Position numbers and translations under genes: made by a program. A DNA stretch of 64,000 bases. Origin: Coturnix japonica (lineage: Eukaryota; Chordata; Aves; Galliformes; Phasianidae). Within the stretch, counting starts at the first letter, position 1. Every line of letters begins with the position of its first letter. The notes below the pieces were generated by a model. That model was not told the DNA's origin. It was given only the letters and a program-made list of their open reading frames with translations, and did no database searches. Positions 1 through 12,000 of this stretch are shown piece after piece. Where the stretch lies: assembly GCF_001577835.2 (NCBI RefSeq), contig NC_029520.1:53310652-53374651 (forward strand), read 5' to 3'.

Positions 1-76
1 GTGATTGTGTCCAGCTAGTTTACAAGCATGCTGTGTAATTAATGGCTTAGAGAATGTAATGCTTGGATTCATGTAG

Positions 77-2807
77 GTAAGGCAGAGCCAGTCGCAATCA
101 CTGCCAAAGTGGGAACCTTCAAAAGGAAGCAGCAGATGAGGGATTTCCTGGACAATTTGCCCAAGGATGACCAGGATGATGTTTTCACTGCTACGCCCTT
201 TCAGAATAGAAGAGTGAGGGTAAGTAAGCTTGGAAAAGCTGTACATATCATGTGGTTTTTTTTTTAACAGGTAATTCAAGGGTGTGCTACTGGTCAGCTT
301 GTTTGGTGCCAGCAGAACGAGGCTGTGGTTTGGGGAGGGGAGGTTTACCCACCTGATTTGATTTTGCAGCTCTTTGATTGCTGAGAGTGAGAATGTGGAG
401 CTTGACTTCCTGCTGCTTCTGCACAAACTGGCTCCACTTAGTGATGCCTTAATGTGGTGTCCATCCAGAAGCAGAGTGGCACCATGGCTCACTGAAATGT
501 CATCATCAATTTAAGCACTGGTAGCTTCCTTGCTTTCTGTGGACAGAAAGTCCACAGTCCCTGTGACAAATCTATGCAGACTGACTATGGAAGAATCAGT
601 GCATCCATATCCAAGGTGACGGAAGTTATTCTGGCCTTTTGATAATGCTCCTCTCTGAATCTCTTCCAGTTCTCCTCTCACCCTTCAAAATGGGAGGACT
701 GCAGGTTCCCTGAGAATCCTGCAGTCTTCCTCCTGAGAAGTAATGGTCAACGCTGAGCCTGGAAATAATCAGACTTTTTTCTTTTAATATGTAGTACCAA
801 ACAAAAAAGGGGGAGCAAAATATTGGGCATCTGCAGGACTGTTAAAGTAGGACCAAGCCATAAGCTGGCTGCCCTGTGGAGTTCTCACACACCTGCATTC
901 AGCATGCTGTGTCCGCTGCTGCTATCTGCATCTCAGGAGAGATGTGTAGTGCAGTCAAGAAAAGCAACTGCAGTAGCAAAGGGGTGAGGAGAGGATTCCC
1001 TGCTGAGGAGGGAACAAAGCCTGGACCTGGTTAGTGCTGGCAAGAGGGATACAGCCCAAGTGCAGCTGTTGGCTGTGGTTGCTCCCAGGCAAAGAGTGGT
1101 GAGGCCTCTTAAGCACAGTTGGGAAAAGGGCAGATCATGGAGTGCTCTGGTGTGTCTTTGCAGTTGCCCACATTCCTGGGAAACCATGATGACGATGAGG
1201 ACGACTTTGCACTTGCAAACAACCCAATCACACCTTCCTCAGCTGTCTTCCCTCTGGAGAAAACCCCTCAGTGTGAGCACATCAGCCCTGAGATGCTGGG
1301 ACCCATCAAGAGGTGGGAACTGGTGCTGCTGTTCCTTTGCCAGTGCTTTCCTTTCTCATTTCTTCTGAGAAAGATCACTCTTGGGATTCTTAACTTCCAT
1401 TATGCAGAGTAAATGCTGCAGGCCTTCAAGTATTTGTTCAGGGAAAGCTTTCATTGACAGCTGTGGTTGGAGCCACTCAACTAAGTGTGTGCAACTAAAA
1501 ACATTGGCAGTAAAGCTTCAGGTTTTGTTGGAATAAACCAGCAGCCTCTTTAGTGAGAAGTGGCACTTTCATCTCACGGATAATGAACCTGTGGGGTTTT
1601 GTCTGATACTTACATTATTGGTTCTAGCACGTGCTTTAATTAAGCACTTCTGCACTGAGTCGTACTCCAGGAGCTGTTGCTATATTTAATTGGCCAACAA
1701 CAGTTTTTTAATGACACTGCTAATTTTCTTTCTGGCTGGAGCTGCATCCAGCCGATGCCCTGAGCACAGCACAGCGCTGACAATGACTTGCTTGTTGCTG
1801 CCTGCAGGAAGGACTGCGACAGACACGTGTTCAGGATGCAGAAGACTCAGGGCTACAGGAGCAGCTGGGACAAAGTGAAGAAGCAGCAGGTGATGCTGGT
1901 TTCCTGAACATTGGTTCCACCTGTACCAGTGCAGGCTGTGCTAAGGAGGATCCCTGGCTCACACAGTGGGCGCAGAAGGAACGCAGGAGCCTTTCCTGAC
2001 TGATGTCAAACTTCTGTGTTTTGTGTCTGCGTATTGTAGAGAAAAGTTACTTTGGTGATTGGTTGCCATGATGGAGCAGGCTGTCTCTGTCAGGATCTGT
2101 AATTGCTTTTGGGTTCTGGGATCTTTCTGACGCTGTAAATTCCCCGCTATCTTCTTCCTGTGCAGTGGGGGAGGATGTGGGACTCCTCACCTCGTGCCCC
2201 AAATTTGTGTTCCTTTCCTGTCCTTGCCTTGGGTAATTCTGCCCCTTCCACAAACAGCTGCAATGCCAGGAGCAGAACAGCACTGCTGCTTTAGCCACAG
2301 ATTTGATGGTAGAGAAGCACTTTAAATCTCATGTGGGAATGTGGTGTGGCAGCAGGGCAGTGAGTTCTGCTGGATTGCTGTGTCTGTGCCCGTTCTGTCC
2401 CCCTCAAACATTCCCCCATTCCTGAGGTGCTGTCACTGCTCTGACTGGAGACTTGTCCTTTCTTGGCAGGCTGCTGCTCCGCACAGCACACCAACTTCGA
2501 GCAGAACCAGGTTCACCCTTGATAAAAGTAAGTGTGTTTTGTTTCTCCTTCCACTCAGCTTCATTCACCTTCATGCTGCTGCTGCTCTGTGGGTGCTCAC
2601 ATCTGCACTGAGTAACTTCTCAGCATCCTCCATCTCTCACAGCACCTCCTGACCTGCTCCCAGCTCAGTTACACACACACTGATGCTCTCCTCCCTGTCT
2701 TTCACATTGCAGAAGCACGGCAGAGCCCTGCTGTGGGGCAGCTCTTTGTGGCCGAGGCAGCGGAGACATCGGAGGAAGAACAGGAAGATTCCTACTTTTC
2801 CCTTTGA
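77..2807 (+). CDS. MIS18BP1: MIS18BP1 (KNL2/M18BP1), C-terminal exons only
   Basis: Five coding exons can be joined in phase: 77-219, 1164-1312, 1808-1889, 2470-2527 and 2713-2807 (TGA at 2805-2807), giving about 175 C-terminal residues. All introns are GT-AG. Recognisable conserved stretches are KVGTFKRKQQMRDFLDNLPK with TATPF just after it, FPLEKTPQCEHISPEMLG, and DRHVFRMQK; the protein ends in an acidic EEEQEDSYFSL tail. These match the C-terminus of vertebrate MIS18BP1 as I remember it. The family protein (with SANTA and Myb/SANT domains, which lie upstream of this window) is part of the Mis18 complex and directs deposition of new CENP-A at centromeres after mitosis. The call is further supported by its position tail-to-tail with FANCM, as in mammals. 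The acceptor of the first visible exon could instead be the AG at 79-81, so its exact start is slightly uncertain. Confidence 0.9.
220..1163 (+). other. MIS18BP1 intron (also smaller introns 1313-1807, 1890-2469, 2528-2712)
   Basis: Intronic sequence between MIS18BP1 exons. No repeat family, RNA gene or additional exon was recognised in it. Confidence 0.7.
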
Positions 2808-3305
2808 GCTTCTGGCGTTTTTGTTCAGTATTGATGCACTTGTATAAAGCCAGAAGGGGGAGCTTCAGCCGCCTCTGCTGTGCTCCTGCTTGAAGCTTTG
2901 GCTGAGCTGAGCTGCCCTGGGGCTGTGGCTGCAGCTGGATGCCGTTCAGCACTGAGGAATGGCTTCTCCTGTGCACAGAGTGGAACCTGGGCAATGACGT
3001 TCCTCCCTCCCTTTGCCCTGTTCCCCCTGTGGCAGGGAGAGATGTGCTCCCACACCTTGGTCCGCTCAGACAAAATCCCAAGCACTGCTGTACAGTCATT
3101 TTTTAATAACAGTTAGTGTTGATTTGAACTCTTTGCTGAGAGTCATTTTTAAGCACCAACGTAGCAGCAGTTTCATGAGCATTTAGAGAAGCAGCTGCCA
3201 GAAATGGGTCGGGGCTGTTCTGTGAACGCTTTTCTTTTACAGTAAAGTAGTGCTTCCTGCTCAGGACTTTTAGTGTAGTGAAGAATAAAGCTTTGAGCAT
3301 CTCTT
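2808..3305 (+). other. MIS18BP1: MIS18BP1 3'UTR with poly(A) signal
   Basis: Sequence from the MIS18BP1 stop codon to just beyond a canonical AATAAA at 3284-3289. This is the first canonical hexamer after the stop codon, so a 3'UTR of about 500 nt is inferred. Confidence 0.65.
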
Positions 3306-4429
3306 TACTCTGAATGGGAGGTAACAGGAAGGAGCTAATTGGTAGCTCTTCACTTCACTGCAGGCTGTTGCCCTGTGGGCCCCACACCTGAGCTGCTGGA
3401 GCCCCTTTCTGCCGCCTCCTCACAGGGAAAACCTTCACGTGCCCCCAGATAAACTTGCAGGACTTACAATTGGGCTGAGCTGCTCTGAAAGCGGCTGCTG
3501 AGCTCTGCTGGGCTCCTCAGCTCCATCTTTCCTAGAAGGTTGTTGCCCTGAGCCCTCTGTGTACCTGGAGATAGGGGCAGCTGTGCCTTCCTGGGGGCAG
3601 CAGCTTCACAGTCCCTCTGCTGCAATGGGTGACTGTGGGCACAGGACCATCCCAGCAGCACCAGGTGTGTGCTGTGAGAATCACACTGTAAGGAAAGGTG
3701 GAGTAAAGCCTGTGAATAATTCCTGTGCAGAAGATAAGAAAGCATTGCTTGAGTTTCTGCCACAATTATTCATATGGCCTTAATTGAACCCATGAATGGT
3801 GAGCAGGGGTCTCTGCCTGCCCTGTTCCTTCCCACAGTGGGACTCACAGCTGGACATGGCAGGAAGCAGCTCTGAGCATTTCTTAAGAGGAGGGGGGGAA
3901 ATCATGCAATGGAAACCTGAGGAGTGATCCCTGCACAGAGCGGGATCAGGAGGTGGCAGTGAGGGAGGGCGGATCCCTCACCCCTTTCAGCCCATTGGCA
4001 CCACTGGAGCTTGCAGCGTGTGTGAGCACAGCTCCAGCTCCCTGCCTCCAAAGGAAAGGTGGCTGGTGAAAGGGAGAACAAATTAAAGGAGCTTTACTTC
4101 CAGTTCTAGCTCCCCTTGAGGGCAGGGTGTCCCTGTGAGCAGCTGCAGCCTGCTGCTGTGTGACAGCACACGCTGCTAAAGCAGCCGCTGCTGAGGCCCC
4201 AGCACTGCCCTGAGCTGTGGGTGCCCCATCCCTGGAGCTGCCCAGGGCCATCCTGGCTGTAACCCCAACAACTGCTCCGTGTTCTGTGCAAAGCAGACAC
4301 CAGCAGCAGCACAGGAGTGCTGAGATGATGGTGGCTCATCTTTAGGCACTGTGGTACCTCCACTCCCATCACAGCATGGGAAGTAGCTCTAGGTACTGCC
4401 CTGTCCAGCAGTCTCATTGTGCCCAAACC
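3306..4429. other. Convergent intergenic spacer MIS18BP1/FANCM
   Basis: About 1.1 kb separates the inferred 3' ends of MIS18BP1 (+) and FANCM (-). I recognise no gene or clear repeat here. Confidence 0.6.
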
Positions 4430-4447
4430 CCACTGTTTCTCTGAGTG

Positions 4448-4453
4448 TTTATT
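4448..4453 (-). other. FANCM: FANCM poly(A) signal AATAAA
   Basis: AATAAA on the minus strand about 85 nt beyond the FANCM stop codon (4537-4539), so the FANCM 3'UTR is probably only about 100 nt. Confidence 0.65.
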
Positions 4454-4536
4454 TACATATTTGACAGTGACTGTACACTCGGTGAAGTGCAATTGAAGGA
4501 GCAGCCGGGGCTCTCAGCAGCCCCACGTTCCTCTCC

Positions 4537-6062
4537 TCAGCTCCTGGTGGTGCTGCTGCTCTTCCCCTTTGCACAGAGATTCTCGGGCAGCATGTGCACG
4601 TCGAAGCCATAGCGCAGGTAGCGGTACGTCTCCTCGGCGCGCTGCAGGCTCACCTGGGCACCAGCAGCAATGTCTGATGGGGAGCTGCAACAGAGCACAG
4701 GGAGCCCGGGGTGAGCGGTGGGTGTGAGACACAGCAGGGACAGAGCGAGCACAGCACAGGAGAGATGCTGGGAAATGGGGAGAGCATGAAAGGAAAGGGG
4801 GGCAGAGCAGGGGGAGGTGGGAGCGGAGCTCAGTGACAGCCACAGCCTGGGCCGTTACCTGTTGACCATCGTCCTGACAGAGCCGAAGTGGTGGCACATG
4901 TTGAGGGCAGCCAGGTAGCTGATGTTGGGGATGCTCAGGTAGAAGTTGAGCATGTCCTGCTTGTGGCCCTGCACCTCTGTTGGCACACAGATGGCAGCCT
5001 TCTTCCTCTGCTCCACCAGCGCCAGCTCCTTCAGCAGCAGCGCAGTCTCCTCTTGGCAGGAGCTGAACAGCAGCCGGATACCAGCCTGCAGCAACGCAGC
5101 CAGCGTAGCATCGTAGTGCTGCGTCCTCTGCAGGAACCTCGAGGTTTCCCCTGCAGGGGGTCAATACAGAAACCTCAGTGCAACTTCAGTGCTTGTTACT
5201 GTGAAACTGTCATTTACAAGGGCAGGCAGCCCAGGGATCCCCGCTATGAGACCTCACAGATAAAAGCAAAGAGGATGGAGAGCTGAAAGAGGGGAGATGG
5301 GGAGCTGTGGGATGGGACTGACCGGGTTATTTGGGAGGGAGAGGTAGGAGTTAACAGTGAAAATGTAAATTGTATGTGGGGATCCTTAGGAGGGGAGGAA
5401 CAGCCCCATGGTAAGGGATGGGCAAAGAACAGCATGGAGAGCTGCAGAGGGTTTGCAAAGCTACAAAGGAGAATCACAGGATCGCAGTAAGAAACAAGCA
5501 GCAATAAGAAGCAGTGTAATGAGAAAAGATGGACAGAACTGATGAAAATACATCACTAATCAGTAATTATCTCTACAGAACCAGATCAGCTTGTGACCTT
5601 ATCAGTGTAGCACTCCCGCAGAGCCTATGGGAGTTTTCAGCCTGTCCTCAGTCTCACAGTTACACACGGCCAGCAGTGTCACTGCCTGCCTGGGGCACAG
5701 CTCAGCACATCCCCATCCCAGGAGCACCCACCTGGTTTGGTCCTGTCCTTCTCCACGATGACACACACCCTCTCAAACATGCTGTGCAGGTGCTGCAGGC
5801 GCTGGGTGACTTTATTCCTGTTCGCAGAGCTCAGCAGCTCCGACAGGAACCTCCTTTCCACTGCCATGCGGTTACTGACAACGTAATCGCTGCTGCCCAG
5901 CGAGCAGACCTGAACCTTCACCCCATGGACGGCCTTCAGGGAGGAGATGACGTCTGCGCCAGAGGAGATCTCGCGGCTGTCCACCAGGACACACAGCGCA
6001 GTGTCGCTGCCCAGCGGAGCTGGAGGGGCCTTGGTGGAAGTGTCCTTCACTGAGCGCTGCAG
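4537..6062 (-). other. FANCM: FANCM exons 21-23: ERCC4-like pseudonuclease and (HhH)2 domain, FAAP24-binding
   Basis: Exon 21 encodes [20 protein letters not shown] and [20 protein letters not shown]. The ERCC4-fold landmarks are present, but the segment after ERR differs from the catalytic ERKxxxD of XPF, as expected for the inactive FANCM fold. Exons 22-23 carry the helix-hairpin-helix pair ([20 protein letters not shown], then [18 protein letters not shown]). In the family this module dimerises with FAAP24 and binds DNA. Confidence 0.92.
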
Positions 6063-9000
6063 CTGTAAGGGCTGCAAACCAACAGCACGTCTGAGACATG
6101 ACAGCAGTGTAAGTGCACAGCAGGAATGCCGGCTGACAATGCAGTTTCCGATAGCGGTGCTTAACAGACACACTGCATTACAGTGTGGGAAAACCCCATT
6201 AATAGGAGCTTTTAAAAGGCATTATTGACACTGCAACTCACAAACATAATTTAATCCCCTACAAACAAATCTCCTGAGTCAGCTGAGCACCCAGTTGTGG
6301 AGCAGCACGTGTGACAAAGCACACAGCATTCACTGCTACTGGAAGGTTCAGCAACAGCTGAGTAATGTAAGAGACTGAGGTGCAGCATGAAGCCGTAAGG
6401 GCAGGGAATACAACCCCTGTTGGAAGGCTGCTTCCATTTAGGAATTACAGCATGGCCTGGGTTGCAAAGGCCCACAGTGCTCATCCAGCTCCAACCCCCT
6501 GCTGTGTGCAGGGTCACCAACCAGCAGCCCAGGCTGCCCAGAGCCACATCCAGCCTGGCCTTGAATGCCTGCAGGGATGGGGCATCCACAGCCTCCTTGG
6601 GCAACCTGTTCCAGTGCGTCACCACCCTTTACGTGAAAAACTTCCTCCTCAGATCCAACCTAAACCTCCCCTGTCTCAGTTTAAAACCATTCCCCCTTGT
6701 TCTATCACTGTCCACCCTCATAAACAGCCATTCCCCCTCCGGTTTATACGCTCCCTTCAAGTACTGTGAACAAGTGAACAAGTATGTTAAAACTGCAAAA
6801 CCAAATTGTTTGTTATCTCTCTGCTACTGGAAACAGACCCATATTCCCTCATGGCTGTCAGACTCAAGAGCAGCTGATCCCAAACTTCCAGACTAAGTGC
6901 TCAGACACCCTGCAAGCAGCACAGCTCCCTGTGGCAGCACCAGGGCTGCTATCACAGAGCAGTGTGGGCAGAGCCACCCCCCTCACCAGTAGCTGCTGTG
7001 CTGCCAGCCCTCACAGAGCAGCAGGGCAGGCTGCCCCTGCAGCACAGCACGAGGCAGGGAGAGGTCACTGCCAGCACCCACACCCACCTCGGCAGGAGCA
7101 TGGAGAGCCGCCTTCCCTGCGCTGGATTGAGGCCCCGGGTGGAAGTCCAGCATATCAGATACAGCCGCCTTCAAGCCCAGCAGCGTCCCACTCTTACTGT
7201 CTGCAGACTGATGGCCACGGCTGTCCCCAGCCATTCTCTTATGTGGCACAGAAGAGACTGAAGGCAGTGATGTGAGCAGCTCAGGGTTGTCCTGTTCTGC
7301 CCTGGAGCAGTGTGTTGCCGTGCCCTTCTCGTTGCTCACACTCGTTTCCTCCCCACTGGAGTCACTGAGGACAATAATCCGGGATGGTTTCTTCTGCACT
7401 GGTGCTGAGCGGTTCTGTTCCATCTTGGCCCCGTGTAGTTTTTTCCTCCGCCGAGTGAGGTACCGCCGTCCTGCACCACCAAAACTCTCATCATTCAGGA
7501 GCTCAAAGTTGACACACACCTCCTCCTCCTCCTCACTCCATTCACTCTTTCTGCACGTCTCCTCCTCCCCCTCCACAACACAGAAGCTGTCTTCTACGTA
7601 GGTCTCGTCTTGCTCCGGGATCTGCAGGGGGGTGAAAAACAAACCTGGTGAGAGGGAAGCAATGCAATGACTTTGCTCTTCCTCTTGGTCCACCTTTGCT
7701 TACCACCCCGACTCACACTCAGAGCTTCTCACACATCCACATACGAGTTCATCGGTTCAGGTTGGACGTTAGGAGCTGTTTATTCTCTGGAGGAGCAGCG
7801 CTGCAGTGTCACAGCTGCCCAGGAGTGGTGGGTCACCATCCCAGGGCTGCTCCAGAAGATGGAGATGCGGCTCTGCAGGACGTGGGCAGTGCGCAGGGTG
7901 AGGTTGGACCCACCTGGTCATCTTGGAGGCCTTTCCCAGCCTTCATGATTCTATGATTTATCACCAGGAAGCTTTCAGGGAGTATTAGTTGCAAGCAAGG
8001 CTCACTAGCTAAGAATAGCACCAAATAGCACCAAAGAGATTCATGGTGCAGGTAGGAGCGTTGTGCTGCTGCACAGGGCTGCGGGTGAATGCCACAGCAG
8101 CACACCCAGGACATGCTGGGTTTGCAGGAAAACCAGGCAGGCTGTGCACACAGCACCACTGCACAACATCAGCTCTGCACAAACACACTATGCTTGCTGA
8201 CAGAAACACTTTGTGGTGCCTTCATGATATTAAAAATGAAATGCAAGTTCAGGCTTTGCATCTTCAGTTGCACCCTGCCTCTGTGTGAATGAAGCTGGTG
8301 AGGGAGCACAGGCCTTATGAGGAGCGGCTGAGGGAGCTGGGATTGTTCAGCCTGGAGAAGAGGAGGCTCAGGGGAGACCTTATTGCTCTCTATAACTTCC
8401 TGAAGGGGGGTTGTAGGAGCTGGGGTTTGGCCTCTTCTCTCGTGTAGACAGTGATAGAACTAGAGGGAATGGTTTTAAGCTGCGTCAGGGGAGATTCAGG
8501 CTGGACATTAGGAAATATTACTTCTCAGAAAGGGTAGTTAGGCATTGGAATGCACTGCCCAGGGAGGTGGTGGAGTCACCGACCATGGGAGTGTTCAAGA
8601 AACGTTAGGATGTGGTGTTGAGGAATATGATTTAGCCAGGAAGTATTGGTAATGGTTGGACTGGATGATCTTCTGGGTCTTTTCCAACCTTGATAATTCT
8701 GTGATTCTGTGATTCCTGGGAGGTGCCGGAGGAGGACAGAGGGAGCAGAGAGGGCAGGTAAGCTGGTGGACCTGGAGGAATCTCCCGAGCCCTCCGTGGG
8801 TCAGCAGTGACAACCACAACTGCACTGGGATGCAGGCAGAGCACCAGGCTGCTTTTGTTCCACACTGCTGACAGCCTCATTGCAGCCAATGGAACCTGTG
8901 TGCTTCCATCACAGAACTGCTGCATGCTTTCAACTTGAAAATCAAAACAACGTCAAAAACCTTCTGTTAGAACTTACTATATAGCAACAATAGGCTGCAA

Positions 9001-12000
9001 ACAACTCCTCAGGGTAGGACTGGGACTGAAACGCTGTCACACATAACCAAACCCCACACAGACAGCAGCAGTTTGGTCCCATACCTGTGAGAAAATCTCA
9101 GTGCTGTCAAACTCCCGATGCACCATCTTGTATCTGCTCCCCAGCGCTGGGCTGCGCACGGACTTCAGGTAAACGCCTCTCATCTCCGAGTCTGAATTAA
9201 ACACATCACAGCACTATTAAGGAAACGTTTTTTCTTTCGTTCTTATGAAACCCCGTTTTCCTTGAGCCATTCCTTACAGCCTCCTACCTCTGGAGTCCTC
9301 CACACCCCCAAGAAGATCCCCCTGAGCTCAGCAGTGCGCCCAGCCTGCCCTGCAGGAGAGCGGCCTGAGTGAGAGGGACGTGTCCCTGCATACAGCAGGG
9401 GCTGGAACTACATGGTCTTAAAGGTCCCTTCCAACCCAAACCATTCGGTTCTAGGATTTCTGAGATTTCAGTGGAGGAGGAAAATCCTCAACAACGTCTG
9501 GGAATCTCTTGAATGGCAACAGGACCATTCCAGCATGCAAATGTTGCAGGGGGAGACAAGGTTTAGAACCACAGGGGGAAATTCTGCTTGTATTTGCTCA
9601 CAGTGTTACACGAGGGGTTGGCTGGCTCACAGTCAGAGAACTCCAGCCTCAAAACACCTATTTTCTACATTGTACAAAGCAACTGCACAGCAGATTCCTG
9701 TGAAGATTTACTCCATAAGAAACCCACAAGAACACAAGCAGCAAAGGTACAGAGATGGAGAGCACCTCATCTACCACAGCTGAGGATGTTCCTGCTTACA
9801 GCTGGCACACAGCAAGTGGCTGAGGGCTGCACCTCTCACACTGCACCACCTGTATCACCTCCCTTCATCAGCCACACAGCACCACTCACCATTTAACACT
9901 TGGGTGACCTCTGTGTCGTCATTCAGGAACTGAGTGATTGAGGAGCTCAGCTCCTTGTCTGTGTCTTCAGTTTCATCCGAGGAAACACAGCTCTCATCCT
10001 GCTGGGACAGCTCCGCTTCTTCATCTAAGAACTGTCTTGCTGCATCCTGAGAAAGAAAAGAAACCCCAAAAAGATTTTCAGTGAGATGAATCCATTACTG
10101 CTACAATGAACTGACATTACAGGAGGCCTCCCATTAAATGCTTTCATGTGCTGAGAACATCAGCCAAAAGGAGAATCCGTCCCAAGGGAACACGATGGGG
10201 AGAATGCAGCACTCAGGGCAATAAATAACATACCAGTGCCCAGGGAGTGCTGAAGGGTGAAGCTGGACTGCAAAGTGCTGGCCAAGCACGTGCACTGTGC
10301 CCTGCTGCTTGCACCTGGTTAATGCTGCAAGGAGGGGGAATGGCTGGGAGGAAAGTCTCCATAAAGAGATCTATCTTTAAAACAAAGTGGCACCAGGGGA
10401 GGCTCAGATCAGGTACTACAAAGCATTGCTCTATGGTGAGGTGTGCAGGCACTGGGACAGCTTGCTGGGAGGCTGGTGCTGCACTGCCAGGCATGTTGGA
10501 GAGGCGTTAGGACAGTGCCACCCATGGTCAGCCCTGCAGCACAGCACTGGACGTGGTAGGAGCCTTCCAGCCCAACTGCTCTCATTCTCAGGCCATAATA
10601 TACATAGACACACAAACTCTAGACTGAATGACTCTTAAACCAGTACTTGAGCCATCTTCCATTTTCATGTTTTTTTAAACCTGAATGCACACACGTTAGG
10701 GTTTGTTTTCTTATTCTCCCAATTTGAACACAAAGTTAAATCTCACTAGTTGTCTCTTTGTTTGGTAACACATGCTGCTCAAAAGAGGCTTTTCTCTGGG
10801 CTAGATCTTGTGTTGCAAACACAAATACATTTATATTTGTACATACATGCAAGACAAAGCAAAGCAGCTAAACGCACTGCAAGCTGAATGCCAGCTGCTC
10901 CCGTTGTGTGCTTCAGCCCACTCAGAGGGACAAGGGAAGCCATACCTTACGTGTGACGCTGCTCCTGACCTTCGGACGTTTCACACCCCTGTGCTGTGCC
11001 GTGGTGCCCACTGCTGAGCAGCCCCTGCAGCTCCTGTCTGGGATCTTCTGAAAATCCACGCTGTCATCACTGGACACGTCGGACTGGAGGAGATTCACAA
11101 ACAATTCAGTAAATAAAGACTAAAGCAGGACACCCTTCAGTCACAGTCATTCAACATCTGGCACTTCCTAAGCAACACCAGATTATTGTAATTGATGACA
11201 CATGTCAAAACGATGCTAATTGTTCTGCAAAAACTGGGCCTTTCAGAACAGAACAGAAAAACACATCATTTGGGATGAAAAAAAACAGATTAAATGTGGT
11301 GTGAACATTGGTTTGATTTCAGATTTCACAGAAGGAATATTTACTGCCTTTCACAAAGCTCAGCTCTCACACCTGCACCAATAATCCTTTCCCACACAGC
11401 TACAGTCATCGAAGGAGACTCTATGGGAGAACTAAAGGAAGGAAGCCCTCCAGGCTGCGGGAGCTGGGCTTGTTAGGCCTGGAGAAAAGAAGGCTGTAGG
11501 GTGACCTCATTGCAGCCTGCCAGGACCTAAAGGGAGCCTACAGACAGGAGGGGAGTCAACTCTTGTATATGGTAGATAACAGCAGGACAAGGGGAAATGG
11601 ATTGAAGTTGAGGGAGGGAGGGAGGATTTAGGTTGGATGTCAGGGGGAAGTTCTTTACTGTGAGAGTGGTGAGGTGCTGGAACAGCTGCCCAGAGAGGCT
11701 GTGGATGCCCCGTCCATCCCTGGAGGTGTTCAAGGCCAGGTTGGATGGGGCCCTGGGCAGCCTGGGCTGGTATCAATGTGGGGGTTGGTGGCCCTGCCTG
11801 TGGTGGGGGGTTGGAGCTTCGTGATCCTTGAGGTCCCTTCCAACCTGGGCCTTTCTGTGATTCTGTGAAGGAATAAAGGGATTCTAATGTGCCCTTGGGC
11901 AGAACATATGTTCAATGTCACTTTCCTACTGACTGCAAGTGGGACGAACACTTACAAACACACTCCATGACTGAGTTTGCCTTATTTCCCTCCTTCAGCA

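Larger units (their letters stand above)
7622..9084 (-). other. FANCM intron 19
   Basis: Holds two plus-oriented CR1 fragments (7756-7958 and 8290-8714). No other feature recognised. Confidence 0.75.

Noticed and set aside
4514-5164. A 216-codon minus-strand frame overlapping the FANCM 3' end.
   Set aside because: It is out of frame with the FANCM exons 22-23 that encode the conserved HhH domain.
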